This document shows positions 51,783-59,689 of a stretch of 64,000 nucleotides of DNA, piece by piece (position 1 is the stretch's first letter; the number at the start of each line of letters is the position of its first letter). Source of the DNA: an uncultured Synechococcus sp. (lineage in GTDB: Bacteria; Cyanobacteriota; Cyanobacteriia; Phormidesmidales; Phormidesmidaceae). The notes below the pieces were generated by a model. The model had not been told where the DNA came from, did not search any database, and worked only from the letters and a program-made list of their open reading frames with translations. The stretch lies in assembly GCA_937911865.1 (NCBI GenBank), contig CALDSK010000325.1, forward strand, positions 62,001 through 126,000, in the 5' to 3' direction. The position numbers and the translations under genes were made by a program.

Positions 51783-53249
51783 CTAGAAAACTTGCATCAG
51801 TGACCGGGCAAAAATGCCCGTCCCAATGACGACAATTCCGCAGGCACTAGCCGTTGGCAACCATTCTACGATCGCCCTTTTAGGCGCTGGTAGCTGCTTA
51901 AACATTTGCTTTGCGTAAACCAGTATCAGCCCTAATGCGGTCAACACCACCGACAGCCCCAGACTAAACACCAACACCAACACGAGACCGGAAAAAGGAT
52001 TGCCGATTGCGATCGCGCCTAGCAACAGCACCAGCGCCGCCGGACAGGGCACCAGCCCCGCCGACAGCCCCAGCAGCAATAGTTTCCGCCAGGTCACGGC
52101 CTCTCCCGCTGCGGCAGGTAAATGAGAGTGTGTATGGTTGTTGTGAGAATGCTCACCATGCGAGTGGTGATGGCCATGCTCATGATGATGGTTATGCTCA
52201 TGATGATGGCCATGCTCATGATGATGGTCATCATCATGATGATGGTGACTATGAATTGCGCTTGCTTTGGCTAGGTTCTGCGATCGCCTCCACCGCTGCC
52301 ATAACAAGTTCAGCCCAATCACAACCACCATGCTTCCCGATACCAAACTCAGCCAGGGATAAAGCTGTTCAGGCAGTATGTAGCGGGCCGCAAACAGCGT
52401 TATGAACCCTAAAGCAAATACGCCTAAGGTATGGGTAATTGTTGTCGTCATTGCTAGAAACACAGCGTGCAGCGGTGTTGCCCGCTCGCCGATCAAATAG
52501 GCAGCGACTAGCGTCTTCCCATGCCCTGGAGACATTGAATGCAGCGCCCCCCATAAAAAGGCACCCGCCAGCGACAGCAGCCATTTTCCTGATAGGCCCG
52601 CTGCACTTCTTACTATGCCCTCTGGCCCTAGCTCTAAGGTTGTTTTGCGAGGCGTAAACACATGGTTGGAAAACTGCCCCGCATGAGAAATAGTCGCTAC
52701 ACAGCTAGCTTTGGATGTGCCTGGCACAAACAGCTGATAGTCAATGGTCAGGTTCTGAAATGGCTCAAGCCAAGCGTAGCTTAACAGAAGGTTTGTATGA
52801 GTTTTAGGCGCTATTGTCCCAGTGCTGGTACCATTGTCAGCCAGACTTTCGCTGCGGGACTGCACAGTCAAAGCGGCTTTCTGATTGCGGTCATCTTTCA
52901 AGATTATCTTCTCTTGAAAAAAGTTTTGAAGTGCCTCTCTATTGCGGGCGATCTCTGCGCCTGAAAGTCTGTCGTCGCCATCCTCATCGGCAAATGCAGT
53001 GAGTTCGCTAGGGTAGATGAGGGAAATTTGAGCACTGGTCGCTTGAACTGTGATTTTGGCTGTTGTCAGGTCATCCCAATGAGCAGCGCTAGGCATCGCT
53101 GTCGATAGCCAAACAAACAGCAAACTTACACCAAATAGTAAGCTCATCAGCCCAAACGGACAGCGCTTTCGAAGAAGCCATAACCTTCTTTTGGACAAGC
53201 TTCGGGCTAACCTTTTTGGCAAAAATCTGCGAAACGGCAAGTGAGTCAT
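51783..53249 (-). CDS. Nickel/cobalt exporter-like transporter (NicO family)
   Basis: 488 residues. N-terminal signal/membrane segment, then an exported part of about 170 residues containing a full EF-hand-like loop DEDGDDRLSGAE (about residues 68-79). The NicO membrane part follows: LHSMSPGHGKTLVAAYLIGER and TTTITHTLGVFALG. A long His/Asp-rich loop at about 335-375 (HHHHDDDHHHEHGHHH) suits metal sensing, and the second half begins GLSAGLVPCPAALVLLLGAIAIG. Expected to move Ni or Co; direction is inferred from RcnA-like layout. Confidence 0.87.
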   Translation of the reverse strand: MTHLPFRRFLPKRLARSLSKRRLWLLRKRCPFGLMSLLFGVSLLFVWLSTAMPSAAHWDDLTTAKITVQATSAQISLIYPSELTAFADEDGDDRLSGAEIARNREALQNFFQEKIILKDDRNQKAALTVQSRSESLADNGTSTGTIAPKTHTNLLLSYAWLEPFQNLTIDYQLFVPGTSKASCVATISHAGQFSNHVFTPRKTTLELGPEGIVRSAAGLSGKWLLSLAGAFLWGALHSMSPGHGKTLVAAYLIGERATPLHAVFLAMTTTITHTLGVFALGFITLFAARYILPEQLYPWLSLVSGSMVVVIGLNLLWQRWRRSQNLAKASAIHSHHHHDDDHHHEHGHHHEHNHHHEHGHHHSHGEHSHNNHTHSHLPAAAGEAVTWRKLLLLGLSAGLVPCPAALVLLLGAIAIGNPFSGLVLVLVFSLGLSVVLTALGLILVYAKQMFKQLPAPKRAIVEWLPTASACGIVVIGTGIFARSLMQVF

Positions 53250-53683
53250 AACAGTAAGTCTAAAAGTATGGGATAAGTCTTAATCCTTTGGTGTATCTAA
53301 ACTCTTAATAGGACTTCTATGGATTCACAGCCAATATTAGCCGGTTTATCAAGAGTCCATTGGGTCGTGAACTAAGTGAGAAGCTGACGAGGGCAACAGC
53401 TGGACTATAGTAGCTGATAAGATTTTCCCACGCAGTGGTGCTGACTTGTAAGCATAGCTCGCGTGCTTCTTCACTTCTAGATGTCTTATAATTTCTAAGA
53501 GATCGCGAGTAAGAGATTGTGAGCAAGCCGTTTTGAGACACGAAACGAGACGTGCTTTTGTAAGGATTCAAAAGCTCTAAAATTTGAGATATGTAGACTT
53601 GTGCATGACATATGTAAACTCATGAGCAGCATAAAACTCATGAGTAGCATAGCTTAGCGATTTGTTGTTTGATATCGAATTTG
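53250..53683. other. Gap between the exporter and the TetR gene
   Basis: 434 bp. A leftward frame at 53317-53571 has no ribosome site or recognisable pattern. An 18-bp tandem pair (AACTCATGAG core) lies at 53617-53652. No promoter claimed. Confidence 0.5.
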
Positions 53684-54274
53684 TCAGCGATGGTGCTGTT
53701 TCAATAGCGCTTCAACTAGAGCTTGCGCTGTTTGTAATCGTTGAGAATCGGGATGCTGAGCCACCCAAGCCGCTAGCTCATTTAAGGCTCCGTTGAGCAA
53801 ATGGGAAAACCCCTCCGCATCAACAACATCAAGCTGTTCTTGCTCTACCATCAGCTGAATTCCCTCTTGAAGCAGTCCAAATCCGTACTGGTCAAATTGA
53901 ACTAACCTCTCTGCGGATAGCACAGCCGGAGCTTCGATAAACACAATTCGGCGCAGGTCATCGTGTTGTGCAATCTCTAAGAATGCTCGCGAAGCCTGTA
54001 CCAATTGCTCCCAGTTGTCTTCTATCGAGTGGACCTGAGAAGTGATGTGGGTAGCAATTTTGCCGTAGGCTTCCTCCACGACCGCTTCAAATACAGCCTG
54101 CTTACCCCCCTTGAACTGGTGATACAAAGCCCCTCTTGTAATCCCTAAGCCTTGAATCATCTCCTCTGTTGCGGTGGCAGCATAGCCCTGGCTAGCAAAA
54201 AGCAGATGTGCACGGTCAAGAATAGCTCGACGGGTACGACGAGTCCGTTCGGCCTTAGTAAGCTTGGTGGTCAT
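53684..54274 (-). CDS. TetR-family transcriptional regulator
   Basis: 196 residues from ATG 54274 (an upstream ATG at 54301 would add MFLFVKLLD). N-terminal TetR helix-turn-helix: RRAILDRAHLLFASQGYAATATEEMIQGLGITRGALYHQFKGGKQAVFEA. The C-terminal ligand domain is all-helical (LEIAQHDDLRRIVFIEAPAVL, GFGLLQEGIQLMVEQ). Divergent from the GNAT gene with a symmetric operator in between, so it probably represses both. Confidence 0.9.
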   Translation of the reverse strand: MTTKLTKAERTRRTRRAILDRAHLLFASQGYAATATEEMIQGLGITRGALYHQFKGGKQAVFEAVVEEAYGKIATHITSQVHSIEDNWEQLVQASRAFLEIAQHDDLRRIVFIEAPAVLSAERLVQFDQYGFGLLQEGIQLMVEQEQLDVVDAEGFSHLLNGALNELAAWVAQHPDSQRLQTAQALVEALLKQHHR

Positions 54275-54294
54275 ATCGAGTAGTTTCACAAATA

Positions 54295-54370
54295 AAAACA
54301 TACAGACAGAATGTATCTTGACAATTTAAATGAGTTGAGCCATGTTAGATACATGCTGATTGTATGTTTT
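54295..54370. promoter_or_regulatory. Double palindromic operator with a divergent promoter region
   Basis: The left site at 54295-54317 (AAAACATACA-N6-ATGTATC) and the right site at 54348-54370 (GATACAT-N6-TGTATGTTTT) are exact inverted copies outside the six central bases. Between them: TTGACA at 54318-54323, 17 bp, CATGTT at 54341-54346 for the rightward GNAT gene; leftward TTGTCA-N16-TATGTT for tetR. The sites cover the promoter and start regions. Binding by the adjacent TetR protein is inferred. Confidence 0.7.
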
Positions 54371-54381
54371 AGAGGTAAATG

Positions 54382-55056
54382 ATGCTATCTATTCGCCAGG
54401 CAACCGCCGCTGATGTTTCGTTTTTGGCTCATATCGTTTATGAGGCATCGCTGCCACCGGAAAATCACAGTTTCTGGGATGACTTGTTGCAAGGGAGCTC
54501 AACTGAAGCCGAAGACTTCATTGCTGCGATGCTGACAACCCGAGCGACTTACTGGAGTCAGATTGAGGACTTTATGGTTGTGGAGCGTGAGAGGCAACCA
54601 GTGGCAGCGGCCTCTATCTATGCTGCTACCGAAGAAGACTATCGCCCGGTTTGCCTTGACCAGATGAACCAAGTAGCTCAAGTATTGGGCTGGTCAAGGC
54701 AGACTAAGACAGAGTTTTGCGATCGCTATCTCCAATTTCTTGGTGAAGATCCAAAGCCTCTATTTTTCAAGCCTCAAGCACCTTGGATTATTGAATATGT
54801 AGCCGTCATTGCTGAGGCAAGAGGGCAGGGTGTTGGCAAGTTTCTATTGCAGTCGTTACTGAATCAGGCTCGGCAGAAAGACCAGCACCATATAGGCATT
54901 ATGGTCATCAACGGTAATGACCGCGCTTACAAAGCCTATCAGTCTGCGGGGTTTAAGCCCTATGAAACGCTTTACGCTGACTATTTCACCAATAATTTCG
55001 GCATTGAATTTCCAGGTTTTACTAAGTTTGGTCAGATTCTATCTCCTGTGGCTTAG
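54382..55056 (+). CDS. GNAT-family N-acetyltransferase
   Basis: 224 residues. LSIRQATAADVSFLAHIVYEAS begins the fold; IIEYVAVIAEARGQGVGKFLLQSLLNQA is the acetyl-CoA binding motif A, and ndraykayqsaGF follows in the last part. GAGG at 54372-54375 fits ATG 54382 better than the adjacent 54379. Substrate unknown; with the TetR regulator and operator it looks like an inducible unit, for instance against a toxic amine. Confidence 0.88.
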   Translation: MLSIRQATAADVSFLAHIVYEASLPPENHSFWDDLLQGSSTEAEDFIAAMLTTRATYWSQIEDFMVVERERQPVAAASIYAATEEDYRPVCLDQMNQVAQVLGWSRQTKTEFCDRYLQFLGEDPKPLFFKPQAPWIIEYVAVIAEARGQGVGKFLLQSLLNQARQKDQHHIGIMVINGNDRAYKAYQSAGFKPYETLYADYFTNNFGIEFPGFTKFGQILSPVA

Positions 55057-55260
55057 CGATGACTTTAAGAGACTTGTAAGACTTAGCGCTACGAATTTGG
55101 ACAGTGGTGAAGATGATGTGTCTTCTAGGATAGAGGTGATGACGTTCACAACATCAGGAATGATGATTGATTGTTCTCGTAAAAATCCAAAAGGTGTTCG
55201 CTGATTGACGACTCTAGAAAACAGAGAAGAGAAGACCAACTATTCTGTTGGCATAAAACC

Positions 55261-55305
55261 GTGATGTTCCAGAACTTATAGCATCTCTCAGCTCTGAAAC
55301 ATCAC
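55261..55305. terminator. Hairpin between the GNAT gene and the GNAT pseudogene
   Basis: GTGATGTT / AACATCAC arms with an inner CAGA/TCTG pairing and no T run. A second hairpin CCTACG-N9-CGTAGG lies at 55330-55350. Both stand between the converging gene and pseudogene. Confidence 0.5.
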
Positions 55306-55356
55306 GTGAAGCTCACAATCTTCAGATTGCCTACGTTTCGGCTTCGTAGGTCAGCT

Positions 55357-55798
55357 TCAAATATGACCACTCAATCGTTTCAGCAAGTACTTAGGAGTTT
55401 CGATATAGATAGCCTTGACGTTCATAGAAGCTATGGGGGCGGCTGCGTCTGATGTGGCAGTGAACCTCAATGCGATCACACTGCCGCTGATTAGCCGCTT
55501 CGACAATCGCCGCTTCTAGCCGATGACCAACGCCTGCTGATCTGCTTTGCTAATCAACGCAGAAGTAGCTAATACGGCAAAAGTCTCCTTCCACGCCAAG
55601 CTGAGGAATAAAGTGCAATGAAACAAAGCCAATTATCCTATCAATATCATCAATAGCAACTAGGAGTTGCGCGTCCGGGTGTTGAATTAATCGGCTGAGC
55701 TGATTCTCTACAAAGTCAGCGGTTGCTGCGTAGTCTAACTGTCCTAGAAGTTCAGCAATTTGAGCAGCATCTTGCAGTTGACCACTACGAATGTTCAT
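55357..55798 (-). pseudogene. GNAT acetyltransferase pseudogene with nonsense and frameshift
   Basis: Frame starts MNIRSGQLQDAAQIAELLGQLDY and runs to FCVD, where a TAG stop follows (55547-55549). Reading on in frame gives QSRSAGVGHRLEAAIVEAANQ and RPHSFYERQGYLY, the normal motif A and C-terminal GNAT sequence. Then one extra base shifts the frame: removing it restores ETPKYLLKRLSGHI and a stop at 55357-55359. Two independent lesions show the gene is dead or dying. Confidence 0.85.
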
Positions 55799-55817
55799 GA
55801 GTTTCTTTTTCTATATC

Positions 55818-55877
55818 ATCACGGTTGGAGCCATTACGATTAGAATCATTACGGTCAGAGCCATTACGGCTAGATAA
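55818..55877. repeat. Tandem repeat 4 x 15 bp upstream of the GNAT pseudogene
   Basis: Units at 55818, 55833, 55848 and 55863 of the type ATTACGGTCAGAGCC. It occupies most of the region between the pseudogene start and the SDR gene. Confidence 0.85.
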
Positions 55878-55928
55878 ACAACTCAATTGATGATGTCGAA
55901 TTCTCTTCATACGTGCAGCAGCAAGAAG

Positions 55929-56675
55929 CTACACACCACCGGTCACATCAATGAATCCGCCTGTTGTAAAAGAAGACTTGTCTGACAGTAGCCACAGAAT
56001 GGCCTGCGCGACTTCTACGGCTTGCCCGCCTCGCTGTAGTGGGACGGCTGTCTTGATTCTGTCTACGCGATTGGGTTCGCCGCCGCTGGTGTGAATGTCT
56101 GTGTAGATGAAGCCAGGACGAACTGCGTTGACTCGAATTCCTTCTCTGGCAACTTCTTTGGCTAAACCGATCGTCATCGTATCGATTGCTCCTTTCGAGG
56201 CCGCATAGTCCACGTACTCGCTCGGAGAACCACTTCGAGCCGCCCCTGATGAAACGTTGACGATTGCGCCGCCACCGCCACCCCGTAGAGTAGACATTCG
56301 TTTAACGGCTTCTTTGGCACATAAAAAGCTACCGATGACGTTCGTGGAGAAGACTCGGTTCAACCGTGCGACATCCATATCAGCAACGCTCATCTGCTGT
56401 TCTAGAATGCCTGCGTTGTTGACAAAAGCGGTGAGCAGGCCGAGTTGCTGGTCTACTTCGCTGAAAAGACGAAGGATATCAGGCTCTGAGGCAACATCAG
56501 CTGCGATGGCGATCGCATTTTGACCTTGCTGCTCGATTGAGCGGACGACGCTATCAGCAGCGGTTTGGTTTTGCCGATAGCTGATGCAGACATCGTAACC
56601 TTTAGCGGCAGCGAGGCGAGCAGTCGCTGCGCCAATACCACGGCTTCCGCCTGTGACGAGTAGTACCTTGTCCAT
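55929..56675 (-). CDS. SDR-family oxidoreductase
   Basis: 248 residues from ATG 56675. TGGSRGIGAATARLAA (NADP-binding), NNAGILEQQ, NVSSGAARSGSPSEYVDYAASKGAI (Ser, Tyr, Lys catalytic set) and VRPGFIYTDIH. Similar to glucose-1-dehydrogenase / 3-oxoacyl reductase-like enzymes; substrate unknown. The alternative ATG 56705 adds MESIFYEWSD. Upstream neighbour on the same strand is a DAO-family oxidoreductase, 138 bp away. Confidence 0.88.
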   Translation of the reverse strand: MDKVLLVTGGSRGIGAATARLAAAKGYDVCISYRQNQTAADSVVRSIEQQGQNAIAIAADVASEPDILRLFSEVDQQLGLLTAFVNNAGILEQQMSVADMDVARLNRVFSTNVIGSFLCAKEAVKRMSTLRGGGGGAIVNVSSGAARSGSPSEYVDYAASKGAIDTMTIGLAKEVAREGIRVNAVRPGFIYTDIHTSGGEPNRVDRIKTAVPLQRGGQAVEVAQAILWLLSDKSSFTTGGFIDVTGGV

Positions 56676-56813
56676 GTCAGACCACTCATAGAAAATAGAT
56701 TCCATCGCCTATCTAAATCGATAATAGCCTCTCTATCTGAATTATCTCGATTGGCATCAGCAACGACCGTCAGCAACCACCAAATATGCGATCGCGCTTT
56801 CAATACTGTTTGC

Positions 56814-57980
56814 CTAAACTCCAGTAAAACGACTGAGCAACATTTTCTCTATCAACGGGTCTGACGATTGACTGATGTATTTGGCGTATAGCTGGGCTAC
56901 CGGAGGCACAAGTGCAAAAGGTCCGGTAAACCCGCTAAAAAGGTGTAACCCAGTAACAGTAGGCAATGGCCCTATCAGAGGTAATCCATCCTGCGAAAAC
57001 GTGACCAGACAGTGTCGCCAGCTACCAGGAACATCCTTCAGCGCAGGCATGCGTTGTTCCATCGCCTGCCGCATTTCAGCTTCACTAATCTGCGGGTCCA
57101 CGGGCGGCGTGTATGCCGTGTGAAATCGGCTGATTTGCCCAATGCGAGCCGTTTTATTTTTGAATTGAATAATGCCTGCTTCTAGTACTGGGGGCATCAC
57201 CTGATGATTCGGCTGCTGCCACGCTTGTGGATCGGTCGCTTTGTTCTCAATGACGATTCGAGCGTTGGTTGCTGGCATCACAAACGCACGTACTTCAAAA
57301 TCGAGCGGTTCTGTTTCTACAATCTCTGCATGAGTGAAAAAGAGAGAAACTTGTAATCCAACAGACCCAATCAGCTGCAAGCTGTAGGCTCCGGCGGCAA
57401 CAATGACATTTTTAGCCGGGTAGGCTTGAGCTTCTGTCGTGATGCCCGTGATCTTGTTTCCTATACGAACTAATCTGGTAACGGCAGAAATGTTGTGATG
57501 GCCGCCCAACCGTCTAAAGGCTTGGTTATAAGCCGAGACCAATGACATTGGATCAACATGCGCATGTCGAATCGTAAATGCCCCATCAATTGCCTCTGGG
57601 TTTAGCTGAGGTTCTATCTCGTGAGCTGTTTGCGCATCGACAAACTGGGGCGGCGTGCGAAAGCTGGCATAGCCTGACTTTAAATCGTCAATATCTGCGC
57701 CTTTTTCAACCGTTAGTAGCAGGTCTAATTCTCTTAGTTGCGTATCTGCGTCCAGCTCTTCTGGCAGCTCTCTATGCCGCTCTATACCGGCCCGAAAGAG
57801 AGTTTCTGTAAGATCTGTTGTGCCCGCCCAGTAGCCGATGCCGCCGTAGCTGTAGCGGGTGCCGCTGTGTGGGCTGCCGTCGTCCATAAGTAGAACAGAC
57901 TGTCCGGCTTTGGCGAGTTCGTAGCTGAGGGCGGCACCTGCTAGGCCGTTACCGATGACGATGGCATCGTAGGTTTGCAT
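56814..57980 (-). CDS. FAD-dependent DAO-family oxidoreductase
   Basis: 388 residues. FAD-binding GNGLAGAALSYELAKAGQSVLLMD at the N-terminus, GGIGYWAG, AKNVIVAAGAYSLQLIG, and a C-terminal DGLPLIGPLPTVTGLHLFSGFTGP typical of glycine/D-amino-acid oxidase-like proteins. Substrate unknown. Followed at some distance by an SDR gene, possibly a short catabolic pair. Confidence 0.85.
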   Translation of the reverse strand: MQTYDAIVIGNGLAGAALSYELAKAGQSVLLMDDGSPHSGTRYSYGGIGYWAGTTDLTETLFRAGIERHRELPEELDADTQLRELDLLLTVEKGADIDDLKSGYASFRTPPQFVDAQTAHEIEPQLNPEAIDGAFTIRHAHVDPMSLVSAYNQAFRRLGGHHNISAVTRLVRIGNKITGITTEAQAYPAKNVIVAAGAYSLQLIGSVGLQVSLFFTHAEIVETEPLDFEVRAFVMPATNARIVIENKATDPQAWQQPNHQVMPPVLEAGIIQFKNKTARIGQISRFHTAYTPPVDPQISEAEMRQAMEQRMPALKDVPGSWRHCLVTFSQDGLPLIGPLPTVTGLHLFSGFTGPFALVPPVAQLYAKYISQSSDPLIEKMLLSRFTGV

Positions 57981-58011
57981 ATTGAGGTTTGCATGCTGTA
58001 GGTCTGCATAC

Positions 58012-58704
58012 TTAGGGGTGAATTTGAGAGAGAATCATTCGCAGGCGATCGTAATCATCTTTTAGCAGGACGCTAATCATTCGCCCCGCACTGACCAACC
58101 AGTCTCGGTCTAGATCGCGCAAGTTGTAGACTTCTCTAATCGTGGCGGCAACTAAGCTTTCGGTAGGGGCATTGGTGATTTGTAAAAGCGTGCGGAGCCA
58201 GTTGAGTTCTTCAGTGAATCGAACCACTTCTTCGGAGGTGGCCTGATGCACGGACTGGTGCACCTGAGGAGGGCGAGGGGGCAAGTGCTGGTAGGTGCGA
58301 TCGCTCAATACCATTTCTTTTTGAGTGTCCTCACCTTTGGCACCACGACGGCCTCTCTCCATCGGGACAAAACCAACAATCGCCACGCGAAACTCAGTTT
58401 TGAGCATGGCAAAAATCTGCGGCTGCTGCTGACGCAGTTCATCCAAAGACATGCCCAGCGCTCTAGCCCTGTGAACCGAATCTAATGGACTGGTGGTTGC
58501 GTGATACACCACGCCGTAGATTTGGTTGGCCGCTTCTTCGTCGTAGGCTTTGACCCAGCTGCCAAAAGGCGGCATTGCGGGAAAGCTCAAATCTTCCGGC
58601 TCCAGGCACTGGGCGAGAAACTCGGTGGTGGACGTTTCAATCACCTCAGCGATGTGGCCAGGGTGACGTTTGGCTGTGTCAAACTGCGGTAGCGGCAGGC
58701 GCAT
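58012..58704 (-). CDS. HAS-barrel-like protein of unknown function
   Basis: 230 residues. The opening MRLPLPQFDTAKRHPGHIAEVIETSTTEFLAQ and FGSWVKAYDEEAANQIYGVVYHATTSPLDS look like the small beta-barrel (HAS barrel) found in HerA-type ATPases and in a cyanobacterial stand-alone family. The C-terminal half is helical (FTEELNWLRTLLQITNAP, RDWLVSAGRMISVLLKDDYDRLR). Starts 3 bp after the ndhS stop on the same strand, so they are co-transcribed. Confidence 0.6.
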   Translation of the reverse strand: MRLPLPQFDTAKRHPGHIAEVIETSTTEFLAQCLEPEDLSFPAMPPFGSWVKAYDEEAANQIYGVVYHATTSPLDSVHRARALGMSLDELRQQQPQIFAMLKTEFRVAIVGFVPMERGRRGAKGEDTQKEMVLSDRTYQHLPPRPPQVHQSVHQATSEEVVRFTEELNWLRTLLQITNAPTESLVAATIREVYNLRDLDRDWLVSAGRMISVLLKDDYDRLRMILSQIHP

Positions 58705-58707
58705 CGC

Positions 58708-58899
58708 TTACTTTTTGCCTCGCTTGGGTTTTACAACTTCCAGATCGGCGGGCTTGAAGGTAATGAGTTTATCCCAGTTGCCACCTTCAAAAAGCACAGC
58801 GACTTTGCCGTCGGTGACGCGCTGCACCTGGCCTTCAAATCCGTAGTAGGTGTCGTCTGCGTTGGTGATGCGAACGGGAGAACCTGGCAATATCATCAT
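58708..58899 (-). CDS. ndhS: NDH-1 subunit NdhS (ferredoxin-docking, DUF3252)
   Basis: 63 residues: ILPGSPVRITNADDTYYGFEG, QRVTDGKVAVLFEGGNWDKLITF and a basic end (KPKRGKK). SH3-like peripheral subunit of the photosynthetic NDH-1 complex that interacts with ferredoxin. Two adjacent Met codons: the second (58896) gives the usual start. A 20-bp palindrome lies 28 bp upstream. Confidence 0.87.
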   Translation of the reverse strand: MMILPGSPVRITNADDTYYGFEGQVQRVTDGKVAVLFEGGNWDKLITFKPADLEVVKPKRGKK

Positions 58900-58927
58900 G
58901 GGCTGTGTAAGCGCTGCGATCGCTCTG

Positions 58928-58947
58928 TGTAAAAGACGTCTTTTACA
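58928..58947. promoter_or_regulatory. Perfect 20-bp palindrome upstream of ndhS
   Basis: TGTAAAAGACGTCTTTTACA reads the same on both strands. It lies just where an operator or a hairpin in the ndhS leader would be. No known regulator consensus is matched. Confidence 0.55.
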
Positions 58948-59029
58948 TAGCTTACAGTGCTGGTTTTAGAGTGCAAGGGGATGGGACTATTTTTTGATCG
59001 CTGGTCTCGATGCGGCGGCGTCTTTCAGA

Positions 59030-59068
59030 TCTAGCAATCAGAGCTAGCAACTAGAGCTGGCAACAAGA
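59030..59068. repeat. Tandem repeat 3 x 13 bp
   Basis: Units TCTAGCAATCAGA, GCTAGCAACTAGA and GCTGGCAACAAGA in the gap between ndhS and the ABA4-like gene. Confidence 0.8.
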
Positions 59069-59147
59069 CAGTTCGTAACAAATGGACCGATAATGGAGCC
59101 GCATGATTGAAAAGTCTTACTAAAGCAAGCACACTAGACCCCACACT

Positions 59148-59603
59148 ATGGTTATCGAGTATCTCTATAACGGCGCTAATCTGTTCGCGATTCCCTTTTG
59201 GACCCTGATGGTTCTATTTCCTGGCTGGGGCGTGACCCGCCGCGTGATGACCTCTGTGATTCCTTTTGTGCCGCTAGCGCTGGCGTATATTTATTGCTTT
59301 GCCAACAGCGTAGATCCCGACACGCTTGAATCTTTTGCCAATCCGACCCTGAGCGCCCTGGCTGGTCTGTTTGCTGATGAGCGAGTAATGGCTACCGGCT
59401 GGATTCACTACGTTGTGATGGATTTGTTCGTGGGCCGATGGATCTATTTACAGGGGCAAGAGAAAGGCATTTGGACTCGGCATTCTTTGGTGCTGTGTCT
59501 GTTTGCTGGCCCGATTGGATTGCTGTCGCATCTGATCACCACGCCACTACAAGAGCGTGTGTTTGGACTTATTGATGTCAGCGGTTCAGAAATGCTGGGA
59601 TAA
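59148..59603 (+). CDS. ABA4-like family protein (DUF4281)
   Basis: 151 residues with four membrane segments: YNGANLFAIPFWTLMVLFPGWGVTRR, PFVPLALAYIYCFA, GWIHYVVMDLFVGRWIYLQGQEKG and LVLCLFAGPIGLLSHLIT. This is the pattern of ABA4, needed for neoxanthin formation in plants; cyanobacterial members have no assigned enzymatic role. Start ATG 59148. Confidence 0.85.
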   Translation: MVIEYLYNGANLFAIPFWTLMVLFPGWGVTRRVMTSVIPFVPLALAYIYCFANSVDPDTLESFANPTLSALAGLFADERVMATGWIHYVVMDLFVGRWIYLQGQEKGIWTRHSLVLCLFAGPIGLLSHLITTPLQERVFGLIDVSGSEMLG

Positions 59604-59689
59604 ACTGTCACGGCATTTTGATGCTAACCTACACGCCATCACTCATAATGACGTGTTGTAGGTTTCCTGTCGGTTATTTCGGGTATCCC

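Noticed and set aside
53317..53571. 84-codon leftward frame between the exporter and TetR genes
   Set aside because: No ribosome site and low-complexity, non-domain sequence.
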